Shown here: one piece after another, positions 29,320-39,480 of the stretch
How the letters are laid out: every line of letters begins with the position of its first letter
How positions within the stretch are numbered: the first letter of the stretch is position 1
Assembly: GCA_028864885.1 (NCBI GenBank)
Contig: JAGWLR010000008.1
Span: 1-56,775 of the forward strand
Source: Burkholderiales bacterium
Lineage (GTDB): Bacteria > Pseudomonadota > Gammaproteobacteria > Burkholderiales > Burkholderiaceae_C
Direction of reading: 5' to 3'
Length of the DNA: 56,775 nucleotides
Translations under genes and position numbers: made by a program
Notes under the pieces: generated by a model
The model's database searches: none
What the model was told of the DNA's origin: nothing
What the model saw: only the letters and a program-made list of their open reading frames with translations

Positions 29320-31194
29320 TCATCCTTTCGGAGTAGCCAGTTGGGCATAAGCCGTGCTCAAGCGCGATACCAGATCGGCCGGGTTGTGGACCACGGCAAA
29401 GCCTTTTTGGCCGAAGAGACTGGGCAAATAGTCGTGCGCTTCGTGGTCGATCGTCACGCAATAGGGAACGAGGCCAGCGGCCTTGGCCTCGAGTACGGCC
29501 TGGCGGGTGTCCTCTAAACCATGACGTCCTTCGTAGACATCGAGGTCATTGGGCTTGCCATCGGTGAGAAGCAGCAGGAGGCGTTGCCGCTCGGGTCGGG
29601 CTTCTAGCCCTTTAATGGCATAACGGATGGCGGCGCCCATGCGGGTGTAGTAGCCGGGCCGGATGGCCCCCACGCGGGCTTGAATTTGCGCGTTCCAGGG
29701 CTCGTTGAAGCGCTTCAGCAGGTGCATGCGCACGTTTTGCCGACGCACCGAACTGAAGCCCAACATGGCGAAGGGGTCTCCCAACGCCGTCAGGGCTTCG
29801 CCAAACACATACAGGGATTCGCGGATCACATCGATCACCCGTTGTTCGTTGTTCGCCCAGGCGTCGGTGGACAAGGACAGGTCGGCCAGCAGCAGACAAG
29901 ACAGGCTGCGGTCAATCGATTGGCGTCGAGAGTAGACCGGGGCCTCGCCGACATGGCGGGGCGAGGTGATGGCTTCGGTGCGCCATTGCACCCAGGCGTC
30001 CAGATCCAGTTCCTCGCCTTGGGTCTGGGCATGCAGGTGCCGAGGCAGCGAGCGCAGCACCTCTAGCTTGCGACGAATCCGGTTGGCGGTGCGGCGCAGG
30101 TAGTCGGGTGGCGTGTACGGTTCGGGATCGCGCGCTTCCAGCAATTGAGCCGAGCAGTGCTCAGGCACAAGGGTGCGGCTCTTCCAGTGCCATTCGGGCA
30201 GGCGCACGCCTGGGCCCAGGGGCAGATCGTCCTGAGCCGCGCCGGGCAGATCGAGATCAAACTTGACCCGTGCGGCACTGGTCTGCCCGTCGGGGGCGAT
30301 GGCCAGGGTGTTCATGTCATCCGCCGCCTGAATGGCGTTGCCGTCGTCGTCGTCATCGGTTTGCCGGTTGACCTTGACATACTCGCTCCAGGACAGCACC
30401 GACTCGGCCCGGAAGAACATCATCATGCCGTTGCGATCACTGGCGTTTTCGGTGTGATGGGCGCGCCGCCGCTTGCGATCTTGCTGAACCTCTCCGGGTG
30501 GGCGATGGTCTTCTCCCGCTGGAGGTGATCGGCGCGCCACTTCTGCCGCTGGATTGGCGATCGGGCTGAGCCACAGCCACACCGGGCTGACTTCATCGGC
30601 GCGGATGCGAATGTCTTGCCACATGGGCGGCGTTGCCACCGAGTGGAGGGCCGACGGCTGGGCTGACTGCAAGGCCTGCTGCACCATAGACTCGGCCTGG
30701 GCTGCTCGGCCCTTCAGTTTCTGGAGGGGGGGGCGTTGATTCAGGTGCCGCGCCAGCAGCCGCTCGTAGCGAGGGCGCAAGCCGGGAAAAACCTGCAGGG
30801 CGCAATGTGTGGCCCAGAGGTTGTCGTCAATCCAACGCCCCGTGTCGACGTGACAAGCAGCCAGGGTAGCCAGCCACAGGTAGAGGTCGCGGTTGAGGGG
30901 GGCTTCATCGAACACGGCGATCGATGGTGGCAGGGCCAGACTTTCCGGATCGACCATGGGCAAGGCGTCGTGCGTGGCACTGCCCGCGATGCGTTGCAGC
31001 CAACTGCGCGCACCGCCATGCTGCTGGGCGGCCGCCTCGCGTAAGCGTACCGTCGCGTCGCCGCCCGCCGCCCGAAACAGGATTTCGATGGCCCGGCGCA
31101 TCTCGCTCAGATGAACGATCGCCTCTTCGTGGTCCGAACTGGCCGCTCGGGTGATGAACTGATGCCACAGCTTGCCGACCAGTTCTTCCATCAA
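29320..31194 (-). CDS. norD: Nitric oxide reductase activation protein NorD (VWA domain)
   Basis: 624 residues. The C-terminal von Willebrand A domain (about 430-624) has the MIDAS motif in LLADLSLSTDAW (D-x-S-x-S) and LLLLTDGKPNDLDVYEGRHG. The N-terminal half is helical and acts as scaffold. NorD works with the AAA+ ATPase NorQ to activate NorCB, probably by helping insert non-heme iron. Its start overlaps the polyferredoxin gene stop as ATGA. Confidence 0.94.
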   Translation of the reverse strand: MMEELVGKLWHQFITRAASSDHEEAIVHLSEMRRAIEILFRAAGGDATVRLREAAAQQHGGARSWLQRIAGSATHDALPMVDPESLALPPSIAVFDEAPLNRDLYLWLATLAACHVDTGRWIDDNLWATHCALQVFPGLRPRYERLLARHLNQRPPLQKLKGRAAQAESMVQQALQSAQPSALHSVATPPMWQDIRIRADEVSPVWLWLSPIANPAAEVARRSPPAGEDHRPPGEVQQDRKRRRAHHTENASDRNGMMMFFRAESVLSWSEYVKVNRQTDDDDDGNAIQAADDMNTLAIAPDGQTSAARVKFDLDLPGAAQDDLPLGPGVRLPEWHWKSRTLVPEHCSAQLLEARDPEPYTPPDYLRRTANRIRRKLEVLRSLPRHLHAQTQGEELDLDAWVQWRTEAITSPRHVGEAPVYSRRQSIDRSLSCLLLADLSLSTDAWANNEQRVIDVIRESLYVFGEALTALGDPFAMLGFSSVRRQNVRMHLLKRFNEPWNAQIQARVGAIRPGYYTRMGAAIRYAIKGLEARPERQRLLLLLTDGKPNDLDVYEGRHGLEDTRQAVLEAKAAGLVPYCVTIDHEAHDYLPSLFGQKGFAVVHNPADLVSRLSTAYAQLATPKG

Positions 31195-32153
31195 AGACTC
31201 CTGGTGGCCATGGCCGACTTCCGCTGGCGGATCGTTTCGGCCACCGCAGCCGCATCTACCTTCCAGGTCAGCAGGGCAGTGCGGTCATGCACCGCCTGAG
31301 ATTGGTCACAGGCTTCCAGGCATCGACCGCATTGCACGCAAGAGAACATCATGCGCTTGATGTCTCGGGGGTGCAGGCGCATGGGGCATGCGTCGTCACA
31401 GGCACTGCCGTGCGGCACATGGCAGGTGCGGCAATCGCGAGCGCGGTCGCGGTCGAAGGCCACCACCATGCCTTTGGGGTTGGCCATCCAGGCCAGGCTT
31501 TGAAACAAGCCGACAGCGCAGCCAAAACGACAGAACAGGTGTCGCGCAAACAAAAACTCCAGGCTGAACACGAGGGTGCCCGCGCCCAGAAAGCGGGCCT
31601 GGTTGGGGGTCAGGGTGGCGTGAAACAGGTTATGCCAGATTTCCAGCGGTGGCAGCAGGTAGGTCAGCAGGGTGATCGCCCACAGACCGGCCAAAAAGAC
31701 TGCGCCCAAGCCGTAGACCGGCCACCACAACGCAGACTGCGGCACAGGCTTGCCGTTGGCTTGAGTGGGGGGCAGCGGGTGCTTGTCCCACAGGCTGAAC
31801 TTGCCGCAGGCTCGACGCAGCACGCCGTTGAGCAGTTCCACGATTGAAAAGTGCGGGCACAGCCAGCCGCAGTACAGGCGGCCGTACTTCCAGGCCACGG
31901 TCAGGCCGCCGATTACCAGCACCAGGATGGGCAGCAAGCCCTTGAAAAAGAGTGTGGCCGCCGTCTGGGCGGGTGTGGCTTGGCCGTGCATCAGGGCGTC
32001 GATGCCCAGGTGCCATTTCGTGCCCAGCACATATAGCTGGGTTTCGTTCAGATCAAACCGGAACAGATTCAACACCGGTGCCAACAGGAACACCGTGAAA
32101 AACCCGATCTGCCAGAGCCGGCGTCGGGTTTGTCTAGGTAGGCCAGATGGCAT
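31191..32153 (-). CDS. Membrane polyferredoxin (NapH/NosR-C/CcoG-like) inside the nor operon
   Basis: 320 residues from ATG 32153 (GAGG 6 nt upstream), overlapping norQ by 20 bp and norD by 4 bp. About five membrane helices (IGFFTVFLLAPVLNLF, GLLPILVLVIGGLTVAW, GLGAVFLAGLWAITLLTYLLP) carry CGWLCPH and CRFGCAVG. These are followed by two cytoplasmic ferredoxin-like Cys clusters, CRTCHVPHGSACDDACPM and CVQCGRCLEACDQ. The family moves electrons across or along the inner membrane (NapH, NosR) or has metal-handling roles (CcoG). Its place inside nor suggests a part in NorCB electron supply or maturation; unproven. Confidence 0.85.
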   Translation of the reverse strand: MPSGLPRQTRRRLWQIGFFTVFLLAPVLNLFRFDLNETQLYVLGTKWHLGIDALMHGQATPAQTAATLFFKGLLPILVLVIGGLTVAWKYGRLYCGWLCPHFSIVELLNGVLRRACGKFSLWDKHPLPPTQANGKPVPQSALWWPVYGLGAVFLAGLWAITLLTYLLPPLEIWHNLFHATLTPNQARFLGAGTLVFSLEFLFARHLFCRFGCAVGLFQSLAWMANPKGMVVAFDRDRARDCRTCHVPHGSACDDACPMRLHPRDIKRMMFSCVQCGRCLEACDQSQAVHDRTALLTWKVDAAAVAETIRQRKSAMATRSL

Positions 32154-32919
32154 GCACCACCTCATCCAGTGCATTCGCGGTTTCGTGGTCGTCGGTCAGG
32201 GCATCGACGATGGCAGCACGGCAGGCCTGCTGTGGCGTGAACCCGGCACGGATCAACTTGCCCGCGTAGATCAGCAACCGCGTGCTGACGCTTTCTTCCA
32301 AGTCGTGGTGGCTGAGTTTGCGCAAAGCATGCGCCAGCTTCACCAGATGTTGCGCTGTGGGCTTGTCAACCTGCGCCTCTCGTTCGATCACCGCTTGTTC
32401 GATGTCGCCGCTGGGGTAATCAAAGCTCAGCGCCACAAAGCGTTGGCGGGTGCTGGGCTTGAGGCTTTTGAGCAGGTTCTGGTAGCCCGGGTTGTAACTC
32501 ACCACCAGCATGAATGATGAAGGAGCGTGCAGCACTTCGCCGGTGCGCTCGATGGGCAGCACGCGCCGATCATCGGCCAGCGGGTGCAACACCACGGTGG
32601 TGTCCTTGCGGGCTTCAACCACTTCATCGAGATAGCAAATGCCACCGGCACGCACGGCTCGCGTCAACGGTCCGTCGACCCACATCGTGTCACCTTGGCC
32701 GATCAGGTGTCGGCCCACCAAGTCGGCTGCGCTGAGGTCATCATGGCAGGATACGGTGAACAAAGGTCGCCCCAGGCGGGCGGCCATGTGCTCCACGAAT
32801 CGGGTTTTGCCGCAACCCGTGGGGCCTTTGATCAACAAGGGGAGTTGATGGGACCAGGCGCGCTCGAACAACTCGCACTCCTGGCCCTGTGCCTGGTAAT
32901 AGGGGGCACTGTCAGACAT
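32134..32919 (-). CDS. norQ: AAA+ ATPase NorQ (CbbQ/NirQ family)
   Basis: 261 residues. Walker A GPTGCGKT (32-39), Walker B region ICYLDEVVEARKDTTVVLHPL, sensor region SYNPGYQNLLKSLKPSTRQRF. It is a MoxR/CbbQ-class ATPase that, with NorD, activates the NO reductase. It starts 8 bp after the norB stop, and its 3' end overlaps the polyferredoxin gene. Confidence 0.95.
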   Translation of the reverse strand: MSDSAPYYQAQGQECELFERAWSHQLPLLIKGPTGCGKTRFVEHMAARLGRPLFTVSCHDDLSAADLVGRHLIGQGDTMWVDGPLTRAVRAGGICYLDEVVEARKDTTVVLHPLADDRRVLPIERTGEVLHAPSSFMLVVSYNPGYQNLLKSLKPSTRQRFVALSFDYPSGDIEQAVIEREAQVDKPTAQHLVKLAHALRKLSHHDLEESVSTRLLIYAGKLIRAGFTPQQACRAAIVDALTDDHETANALDEVVHAIWPT

Positions 32920-32927
32920 GGTTCAAC

Positions 32928-34809
<1,882 letters not shown>

Positions 34810-34913
34810 GGAAACCTCCTGGACACTCAATCCCTGAAACCCACCGCTTGGACCAACCGACCCAGGCTGCAAAATGGGCTGTCCGAGTGTCCGAGTGATC
34901 TGCTCGGCTATCC

Positions 34914-34927
34914 TTAAAGCACATCAA
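34914..34927 (-). promoter_or_regulatory. FNR/DNR-like box upstream of norC
   Basis: Minus strand TTGAT-GTGC-TTTAA (mismatches confined to the second half-site), centred about 111 bp before the norC ATG. An inverted repeat GCCCGG-N5-CCGGGC (34933-34949) separates it from the box serving the divergent yfaZ-like gene. Confidence 0.65.
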
Positions 34928-34952
34928 GGAACGCCCGGCGCTCCCGGGCACT

Positions 34953-34966
34953 TTGATTTGAGTCAA
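34953..34966 (+). promoter_or_regulatory. FNR/DNR-like box plus -10 for the yfaZ-like gene
   Basis: TTGAT-TTGA-GTCAA, one mismatch from consensus, with TATACT at 34986-34991 downstream. Box centre to expected +1 is about 39-41 bp, the usual class II FNR arrangement. The ATG follows at 35030. Confidence 0.6.
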
Positions 34967-35029
34967 CTGATTGATTCGGCGTGGCTATACTGCGGCGGCC
35001 TCTCATTCATCTTTGCAACGGAGTTTTTT

Positions 35030-35569
35030 ATGCGTTCCATTTGGCTGGCAGCGATCGGTCTGGCGGTTTCGGCAACGGCTATGGCAGATCAGGTTGATTT
35101 CGCCCTGAACAACGATGCCTTCTCGGCGTCCTACAGCTCAGCGCGCTTGGGCAATGGCGCCAGCGTGGATGCCGACTGGTTTCATCACACCGACCGTGGG
35201 GATGTGATTGGCCTGGGTTTGAAGATTGACCAAATTCGTGGCTCGGACACAGCCTCGCTCGGCGGCAAGTTGGTGGTCATCTCCAACGATGTGAAAGACG
35301 CCTCGGCCCTGGCCGTGGGCGGGGCTTTCAACTTCGGCCTGGCCGGGCAACCGCGCGTGCGCTTTGGTGGCCATGCCTGGGTGGCGCCGTCGGTCACCAG
35401 CTTTGGCGATGCCGATGGCTTTGTCGACATCGGGCTGCACGTGGGCTACCGTGCGCTCGAGCGCGGTGAGATCTATCTGGGCTACCGCTATGTGGATGTC
35501 AGCTATTCCAAGCACCAAGACCTGAAGGTCGAGGACGGCTTGATGGTGGGCATGAACCTGTCGTTCTGA
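35030..35569 (+). CDS. YfaZ-family-like outer membrane protein
   Basis: 179 residues from ATG 35030 (GGAG about 6 nt upstream). Signal peptide LAAIGLAVSATAMA is followed by alternating beta-strand sequence (DQVDFALNNDAFSASYSS, VDIGLHVGYRALERGEIYLGYRYVDVSY) and a C-terminal Phe (VGMNLSF), the hallmark of an outer-membrane beta-barrel inserted by BAM. It resembles YfaZ-type proteins, whose role is poorly defined. It is divergent from norC and has its own FNR-like box, which suggests expression under denitrifying conditions. Confidence 0.8.
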   Translation: MRSIWLAAIGLAVSATAMADQVDFALNNDAFSASYSSARLGNGASVDADWFHHTDRGDVIGLGLKIDQIRGSDTASLGGKLVVISNDVKDASALAVGGAFNFGLAGQPRVRFGGHAWVAPSVTSFGDADGFVDIGLHVGYRALERGEIYLGYRYVDVSYSKHQDLKVEDGLMVGMNLSF

Positions 35570-35573
35570 TCGT

Positions 35574-36782
35574 TCAGATCAGTCCAAGGTCGATCGGGCG
35601 AGCCTGGGGGAAGATGTTGCCCAGCGCTGGCCCGCTCAACCCAAACTGGCGCTGGAACAAACCGCCCAGCACACTGCGGTAATCATTGAGCACGGGCAGA
35701 TCCCGGTTCTGGAATAAGGTGCTGGCCTCAATGGTCTGCTGTTCGCCGACCACCCGACCGCCCCGGATCCCGCCGCCCAGCACCCAATACACCGAGCCGT
35801 GTCCATGGTCGGTGCCGCGGTTGCCATTTTCGCGCAATGTGCGGCCAAATTCGCTGATGACCACCACAGTGGTCTTCTGCCAGGCGGCATCCCCCAGCTC
35901 TTCTGACAACGCCGACAACCCCTGCGCCAGGTTGCCCAACTGCGTGGCCAGGTAGCCGGTTTCGACACCTTGATTGACATGGGTGTCCCATCCCCCGACA
36001 TCGATGAAGCCCAGGGCATAGCGCTCGCGCATCAGGCGCGCGACCTTGCGTGCTTGCCCCTCGAAAGCCGAGGCATTGATCGCACGGCGGCTGGCGGCAT
36101 CCATTTCTGCGGCAAAGTCCTGCATCACCTGATCCCTCACCTCGAAGCCTTCCTGTACCTGCGACCCCAGTGGGTGGTGGGCGTACATCTCGGCCACGGC
36201 ATTTTGCATGCGGGGCGGCATGTCTTTGCCTAACTTTCCCTTCAAGGTCAGATTGGGGATCGACGCCGGTCCGCGAAACACCGTTGGCAGTTGATCGGTG
36301 AAGGACATGGCTTGAAAATTGCCTGGAGAATGAGCCGATTGCAGCTGTTGGGCCAGCCGGTTCAGGAAGCCGGAGTTGAAGTCGCGTTGGTGATCGAGGG
36401 GCTGGCCTAGCTCAATGCTGTCCTGGGTTTCGAAATGGCTGCGGCTGGTATCTGAAGTGCCGGCAAACGGAATGAAGGCGAGCTGCTTTTGGGCCCAAAG
36501 GGCTTGCAGCTTGGCTGCCACCGCAGGATGCAGGGCCCATTGCGCATCCAGCGGCATGGCCCCTTGAGCGCCCTCGGCACGCAAGGCGATGTGCGGACGC
36601 GTTTCGCGATAGAAATCGCTTTGTGTGGGCACCAGGAGGCTCATGGCGTCGTAGCCGCCACGCAGAAACACCAGCAGGAAGCGGCTATCGGGCTGCTTGT
36701 CAGCGGTAGGTGCCGCCAGCGCGATGTGCGAGGCAGACAAGCCTGCAGTCAGGCTCAGGAAGGTTCGGCGGTTGAGCTTCAT
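35574..36782 (-). CDS. DUF1501 protein with Tat signal
   Basis: 402 residues. The N-terminus KLNRRTFLSLTAGLSASHIALA is a twin-arginine signal. The body matches DUF1501 (sulfatase-like fold): FLLVFLRGGYDAMSLLVPT, GFIDVGGWDTHVNQG, KTTVVVISEFGRTLRENGNRGTDHGHGSVYWVLGG. These have Asp/His residues resembling metal sites of alkaline phosphatase relatives. Exported and folded before export; substrate unknown. It follows a DUF1800 gene by 12 bp, a pairing seen in many bacteria. Confidence 0.9.
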   Translation of the reverse strand: MKLNRRTFLSLTAGLSASHIALAAPTADKQPDSRFLLVFLRGGYDAMSLLVPTQSDFYRETRPHIALRAEGAQGAMPLDAQWALHPAVAAKLQALWAQKQLAFIPFAGTSDTSRSHFETQDSIELGQPLDHQRDFNSGFLNRLAQQLQSAHSPGNFQAMSFTDQLPTVFRGPASIPNLTLKGKLGKDMPPRMQNAVAEMYAHHPLGSQVQEGFEVRDQVMQDFAAEMDAASRRAINASAFEGQARKVARLMRERYALGFIDVGGWDTHVNQGVETGYLATQLGNLAQGLSALSEELGDAAWQKTTVVVISEFGRTLRENGNRGTDHGHGSVYWVLGGGIRGGRVVGEQQTIEASTLFQNRDLPVLNDYRSVLGGLFQRQFGLSGPALGNIFPQARPIDLGLI

Positions 36783-36794
36783 CGTCCAGCCCTT

Positions 36795-38363
36795 TCAGGA
36801 ATACATGAATTCAGGTGAGGCCAGGTACAGCATGTTCCACTCTTGAGGGGAGCCGGCCTGGGCCAGCGCCTTGCGGGTATCAGCACTCAGCTTGGGTTGA
36901 ACGTACTGGTAATAGGCCGCGCGAGCCAGTTGCGGAAAAGCCGGGCGCTCGGCCATGGCAGCCTCGTCTTCAGCTCGGAACAACCCTGCACTGCCATTGC
37001 CGATCATGCGGGCAATCTCGAACCGGGTGGACATCTGGCCGGAACTGGACCACCCATCGGCCGTGAGGCCGTAGCCATCGGGAGTTTGTCGGTTGTACAG
37101 GCCCTGGCCGAGTCGCATGATCCAGTTCTCCATCGGCCGTGTGTTGCGAATGACCTGATCGTTGTAGGCCGCCCGCACTGCCGAGACAACATAGTGCACC
37201 GGGCTCTTGAAGTGCTGGCCCGCGGTCTGTGCAAACTCGGGGTGATGGATGAGGGTTGCCATCGTCTGTCCGATGTGGCCATCGGTGCGGCGGAAGGTGT
37301 CGGCCATCGAGCGGATCAACTCTTCAGAAGGGTGATCCTGGCAGAAGAACATCGCCAGCTTGCGTGAAATGAAGCGCGCCGTGGCGGGATGTTGCGCCAG
37401 GATGTCCAAGGCTTGTTCCAGCTCGCCGGCGCCGCTGCCCTTGATGGTCTGGCCGAGCAGATGCTTGTCGCCGAAGTCGTGTCGGCCGGGGTGAAATTCA
37501 TACAAGCCATCTTGCACATACAGCGCCGCCCATTTGCGGTTGAGCCGTGGGGGAGCAGAAGGCAGGTGGATGCCGTGGCCGGTGAGGATGCGCGCCATCT
37601 CTTGCACATCCTTTTGGCTGTAGCCGGCGTCCACGCCCAGGGTGTGCAACTCCATCAACTCGCGGGCCAGGTTTTCGTTGATCTTGCCAGCGGCGTTTTG
37701 CTGGTTGTCGAGGTACACCAGCATGGCTGGATGGTGAATGACCGCCCCCAGCATGGTGCGGAAGGAGCCCAGCACGTAAGGCCGGATCGCGTGCTCTTCG
37801 TAATCGCCCAGCATCGCGCGGATCTGATGCTTGTGCTGGAACACATTGAAGTGATTGAACCAGAACCACGTCATCCGTTCACGCAGTTGATCGGCCGAAT
37901 ACACCGCCCGCAACAAGTGGCGCGAGGCCGCCTCATGGGCCAGTCGGTTCAGTTCTTCCTGTTGGGCTTTCATGGCCTGCTTGCGCTCGTCTTCCGTTGG
38001 CAAGCTTTGGATCTTGGCGTGTTGCGCTTGAAAGTCTCGAGCCAGGTCCACCAGCGAGGTCTGTGAAATCGTCAGGGCGTCGATGCGCGTTTGAATGGGC
38101 GCAGGCAACGGCACTTGTCCAGTTGGGTCGAGCTGTTCTTTCAGCCAAGCCGCCGATCCCTGGCGGTGCAGGCGATCCAGATCGGCATCGTTGGCACCCC
38201 AACTCAAGCGATTGAGCAGGGTGTAGTCATCGAGCGAGGGGGCGGATGCGCTGAGGCCGGCAGCAGGTGATGCGCAGGCCGTCAGGGCCAGGCTCAAAGG
38301 TGACAGGCTCAGGCCACTGAGCCCGAGCGACTTCAACGTGGTTCGTCGGCTCATCCCATTCAT
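36795..38363 (-). CDS. DUF1800 protein, exported
   Basis: 522 residues from ATG 38363 (AAGGG 7 nt upstream). The N-terminus has a twin-arginine-like SRRTTLKSLG and a lipobox-like LTAC, so it may be a Tat-exported lipoprotein. DUF1800 hallmarks: LLNRLSWGANDADLDRL, MTWFWFNHFNV, NENLARELMELHTLGV and YSQKDVQEMARILTG. Function of the family is not established; it commonly accompanies DUF1501 proteins. Confidence 0.9.
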   Translation of the reverse strand: MNGMSRRTTLKSLGLSGLSLSPLSLALTACASPAAGLSASAPSLDDYTLLNRLSWGANDADLDRLHRQGSAAWLKEQLDPTGQVPLPAPIQTRIDALTISQTSLVDLARDFQAQHAKIQSLPTEDERKQAMKAQQEELNRLAHEAASRHLLRAVYSADQLRERMTWFWFNHFNVFQHKHQIRAMLGDYEEHAIRPYVLGSFRTMLGAVIHHPAMLVYLDNQQNAAGKINENLARELMELHTLGVDAGYSQKDVQEMARILTGHGIHLPSAPPRLNRKWAALYVQDGLYEFHPGRHDFGDKHLLGQTIKGSGAGELEQALDILAQHPATARFISRKLAMFFCQDHPSEELIRSMADTFRRTDGHIGQTMATLIHHPEFAQTAGQHFKSPVHYVVSAVRAAYNDQVIRNTRPMENWIMRLGQGLYNRQTPDGYGLTADGWSSSGQMSTRFEIARMIGNGSAGLFRAEDEAAMAERPAFPQLARAAYYQYVQPKLSADTRKALAQAGSPQEWNMLYLASPEFMYS

Positions 38364-38403
38364 ACGACAGCCCTTGGATGGAGAGGGCCATGATGGCCCA
38401 TTG

Positions 38404-38427
38404 AAAAAGCCGGGACAAGCCCGGCTT
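38404..38427 (-). terminator. Rho-independent terminator of the small basic exported protein gene
   Basis: Stem AAGCCGGG / CCCGGCTT with a 5-nt loop (38407-38427); on the minus strand it runs into TTTTT. It lies about 31 bp after the stop of the 62-residue gene and before the DUF1800 gene. Confidence 0.82.
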
Positions 38428-38458
38428 CGACGCGTAACAAGGAGACAGGAGACTTAGT

Positions 38459-38647
38459 TCACTTGCTGGCAGCGGGAGCAGCGGGCGCAGCAGCGTGAGC
38501 GGCCTTGTGGAAGCGCTTGTGGTGCTTGACCTTGTGCTTCATGGGGGCTTCAGCCTTGGCAGGCTCGGTGGTGGCAGCAGGTGCTTCGGCGAACGAAGCG
38601 GCAGCAAACGAGGACAGGATGGTCGCGATCAACAGGGTCTTCTTCAT
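38459..38647 (-). CDS. Small exported Ala/Lys/His-rich protein
   Basis: 62 residues from ATG 38647; GAAAGGAT lies upstream. A clear signal peptide (KKTLLIATILSSFAAASFA) is followed by a low-complexity mature part: Ala/Pro/Glu-rich, then KHKVKHHKRFHKAAH, then Ala/Pro. No family recognised with confidence; composition recalls acid-shock (Asr-like) or metal-binding periplasmic peptides. It has its own terminator, so it is an independent transcript. Confidence 0.75.
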   Translation of the reverse strand: MKKTLLIATILSSFAAASFAEAPAATTEPAKAEAPMKHKVKHHKRFHKAAHAAAPAAPAASK

Positions 38648-38810
38648 GGTGAATCCTTTCGGTTTCGGGTGATTTGGCTTGACAGTCGGGAATCGAGTTG
38701 TCTTGCCATGAATCCTCAACGCTGGGTTTACATGCGGCGTTGACGCGGCTTTGTTTCGCTTGTGTAAAGGTGGCGTCGAGCGTACCCATCCGAGCTGGCT
38801 CGCCAACGCC

Positions 38811-39320
38811 TCACAACTCGGCCAAGGGCTTGCGTGCGGCTTCGCTGTCGGCTTGAAGAACTTGAAGCAACTGATTGAGGTGATGGTGTAACTCAGACAA
38901 AGTTTGCTCGGGCAGTTTGCGCAACGCATCTGGCAGGACGCCCGCATACGGACCCGGTACATCCTTCAGCACGGCCACCGCGGCAGGTTGAGCGAACAGG
39001 TGGACATTGCGACGGTCAACAGAGGACTTTTCGCTTCGCACCAACTCACGCTTGAGAAGTTGTCGAACCAGGTTGCTGGCTGTAGATTGATGGATGTCCA
39101 TGGCTTCAGACAACTCGGTGATGCCCATTCCTGGATGTTTGTGGACGAGGGACAAGGCCCAGATTTGGGCGCCACCCAAGCCGACTTGCTTCTCGATTTG
39201 TTGGAAATGGGTTTTCACCTCGTTGAACACGACCCGAAATTGGCGCAAGACCAGCGCAGCTTGATCCGGGGGCAGGTCCGCATCCAGCGGACTCGTGGAA
39301 GGGGGACGACGAGAAGCCAT
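38811..39320 (-). CDS. MarR-family transcriptional regulator
   Basis: 169 residues from ATG 39320; the open frame upstream is not protein-like. A central winged helix (about 55-105: IWALSLVHKHPGMGITELSEAM DIHQSTASNLVRQLLKRELV) is flanked by helices for dimerisation. It is divergent from a ClC channel gene with a perfect palindrome in the shared 160-bp spacer, the classic layout for a MarR repressor controlling its neighbour. Ligand unknown. Confidence 0.88.
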   Translation of the reverse strand: MASRRPPSTSPLDADLPPDQAALVLRQFRVVFNEVKTHFQQIEKQVGLGGAQIWALSLVHKHPGMGITELSEAMDIHQSTASNLVRQLLKRELVRSEKSSVDRRNVHLFAQPAAVAVLKDVPGPYAGVLPDALRKLPEQTLSELHHHLNQLLQVLQADSEAARKPLAEL

Positions 39321-39420
39321 GTTCTTCGACTCATTGGGCAAGGCTCGATCATGGCCCAAGCCTGAGGCCGGTGTGTGGCCATGCGCGCAATTTTTGTGGA
39401 TGAAAGAGGCAAAACCAACA

Positions 39421-39437
39421 GCACAAACCATTTGTGC
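39421..39437. promoter_or_regulatory. Palindromic operator, probable MarR site
   Basis: GCACAAA-CCA-TTTGTGC, a perfect 7+3+7 inverted repeat between the marR-like and clc genes, 43 bp before the clc ATG. Part of it (CATTTGTGCAAA, 39429-39440) recurs downstream of clc on the other strand at 40907-40918. Confidence 0.7.
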
Positions 39438-39480
39438 AAACGTATGATGAGAGGTTCTACCTGAAGTTTGCCCTTGCACC

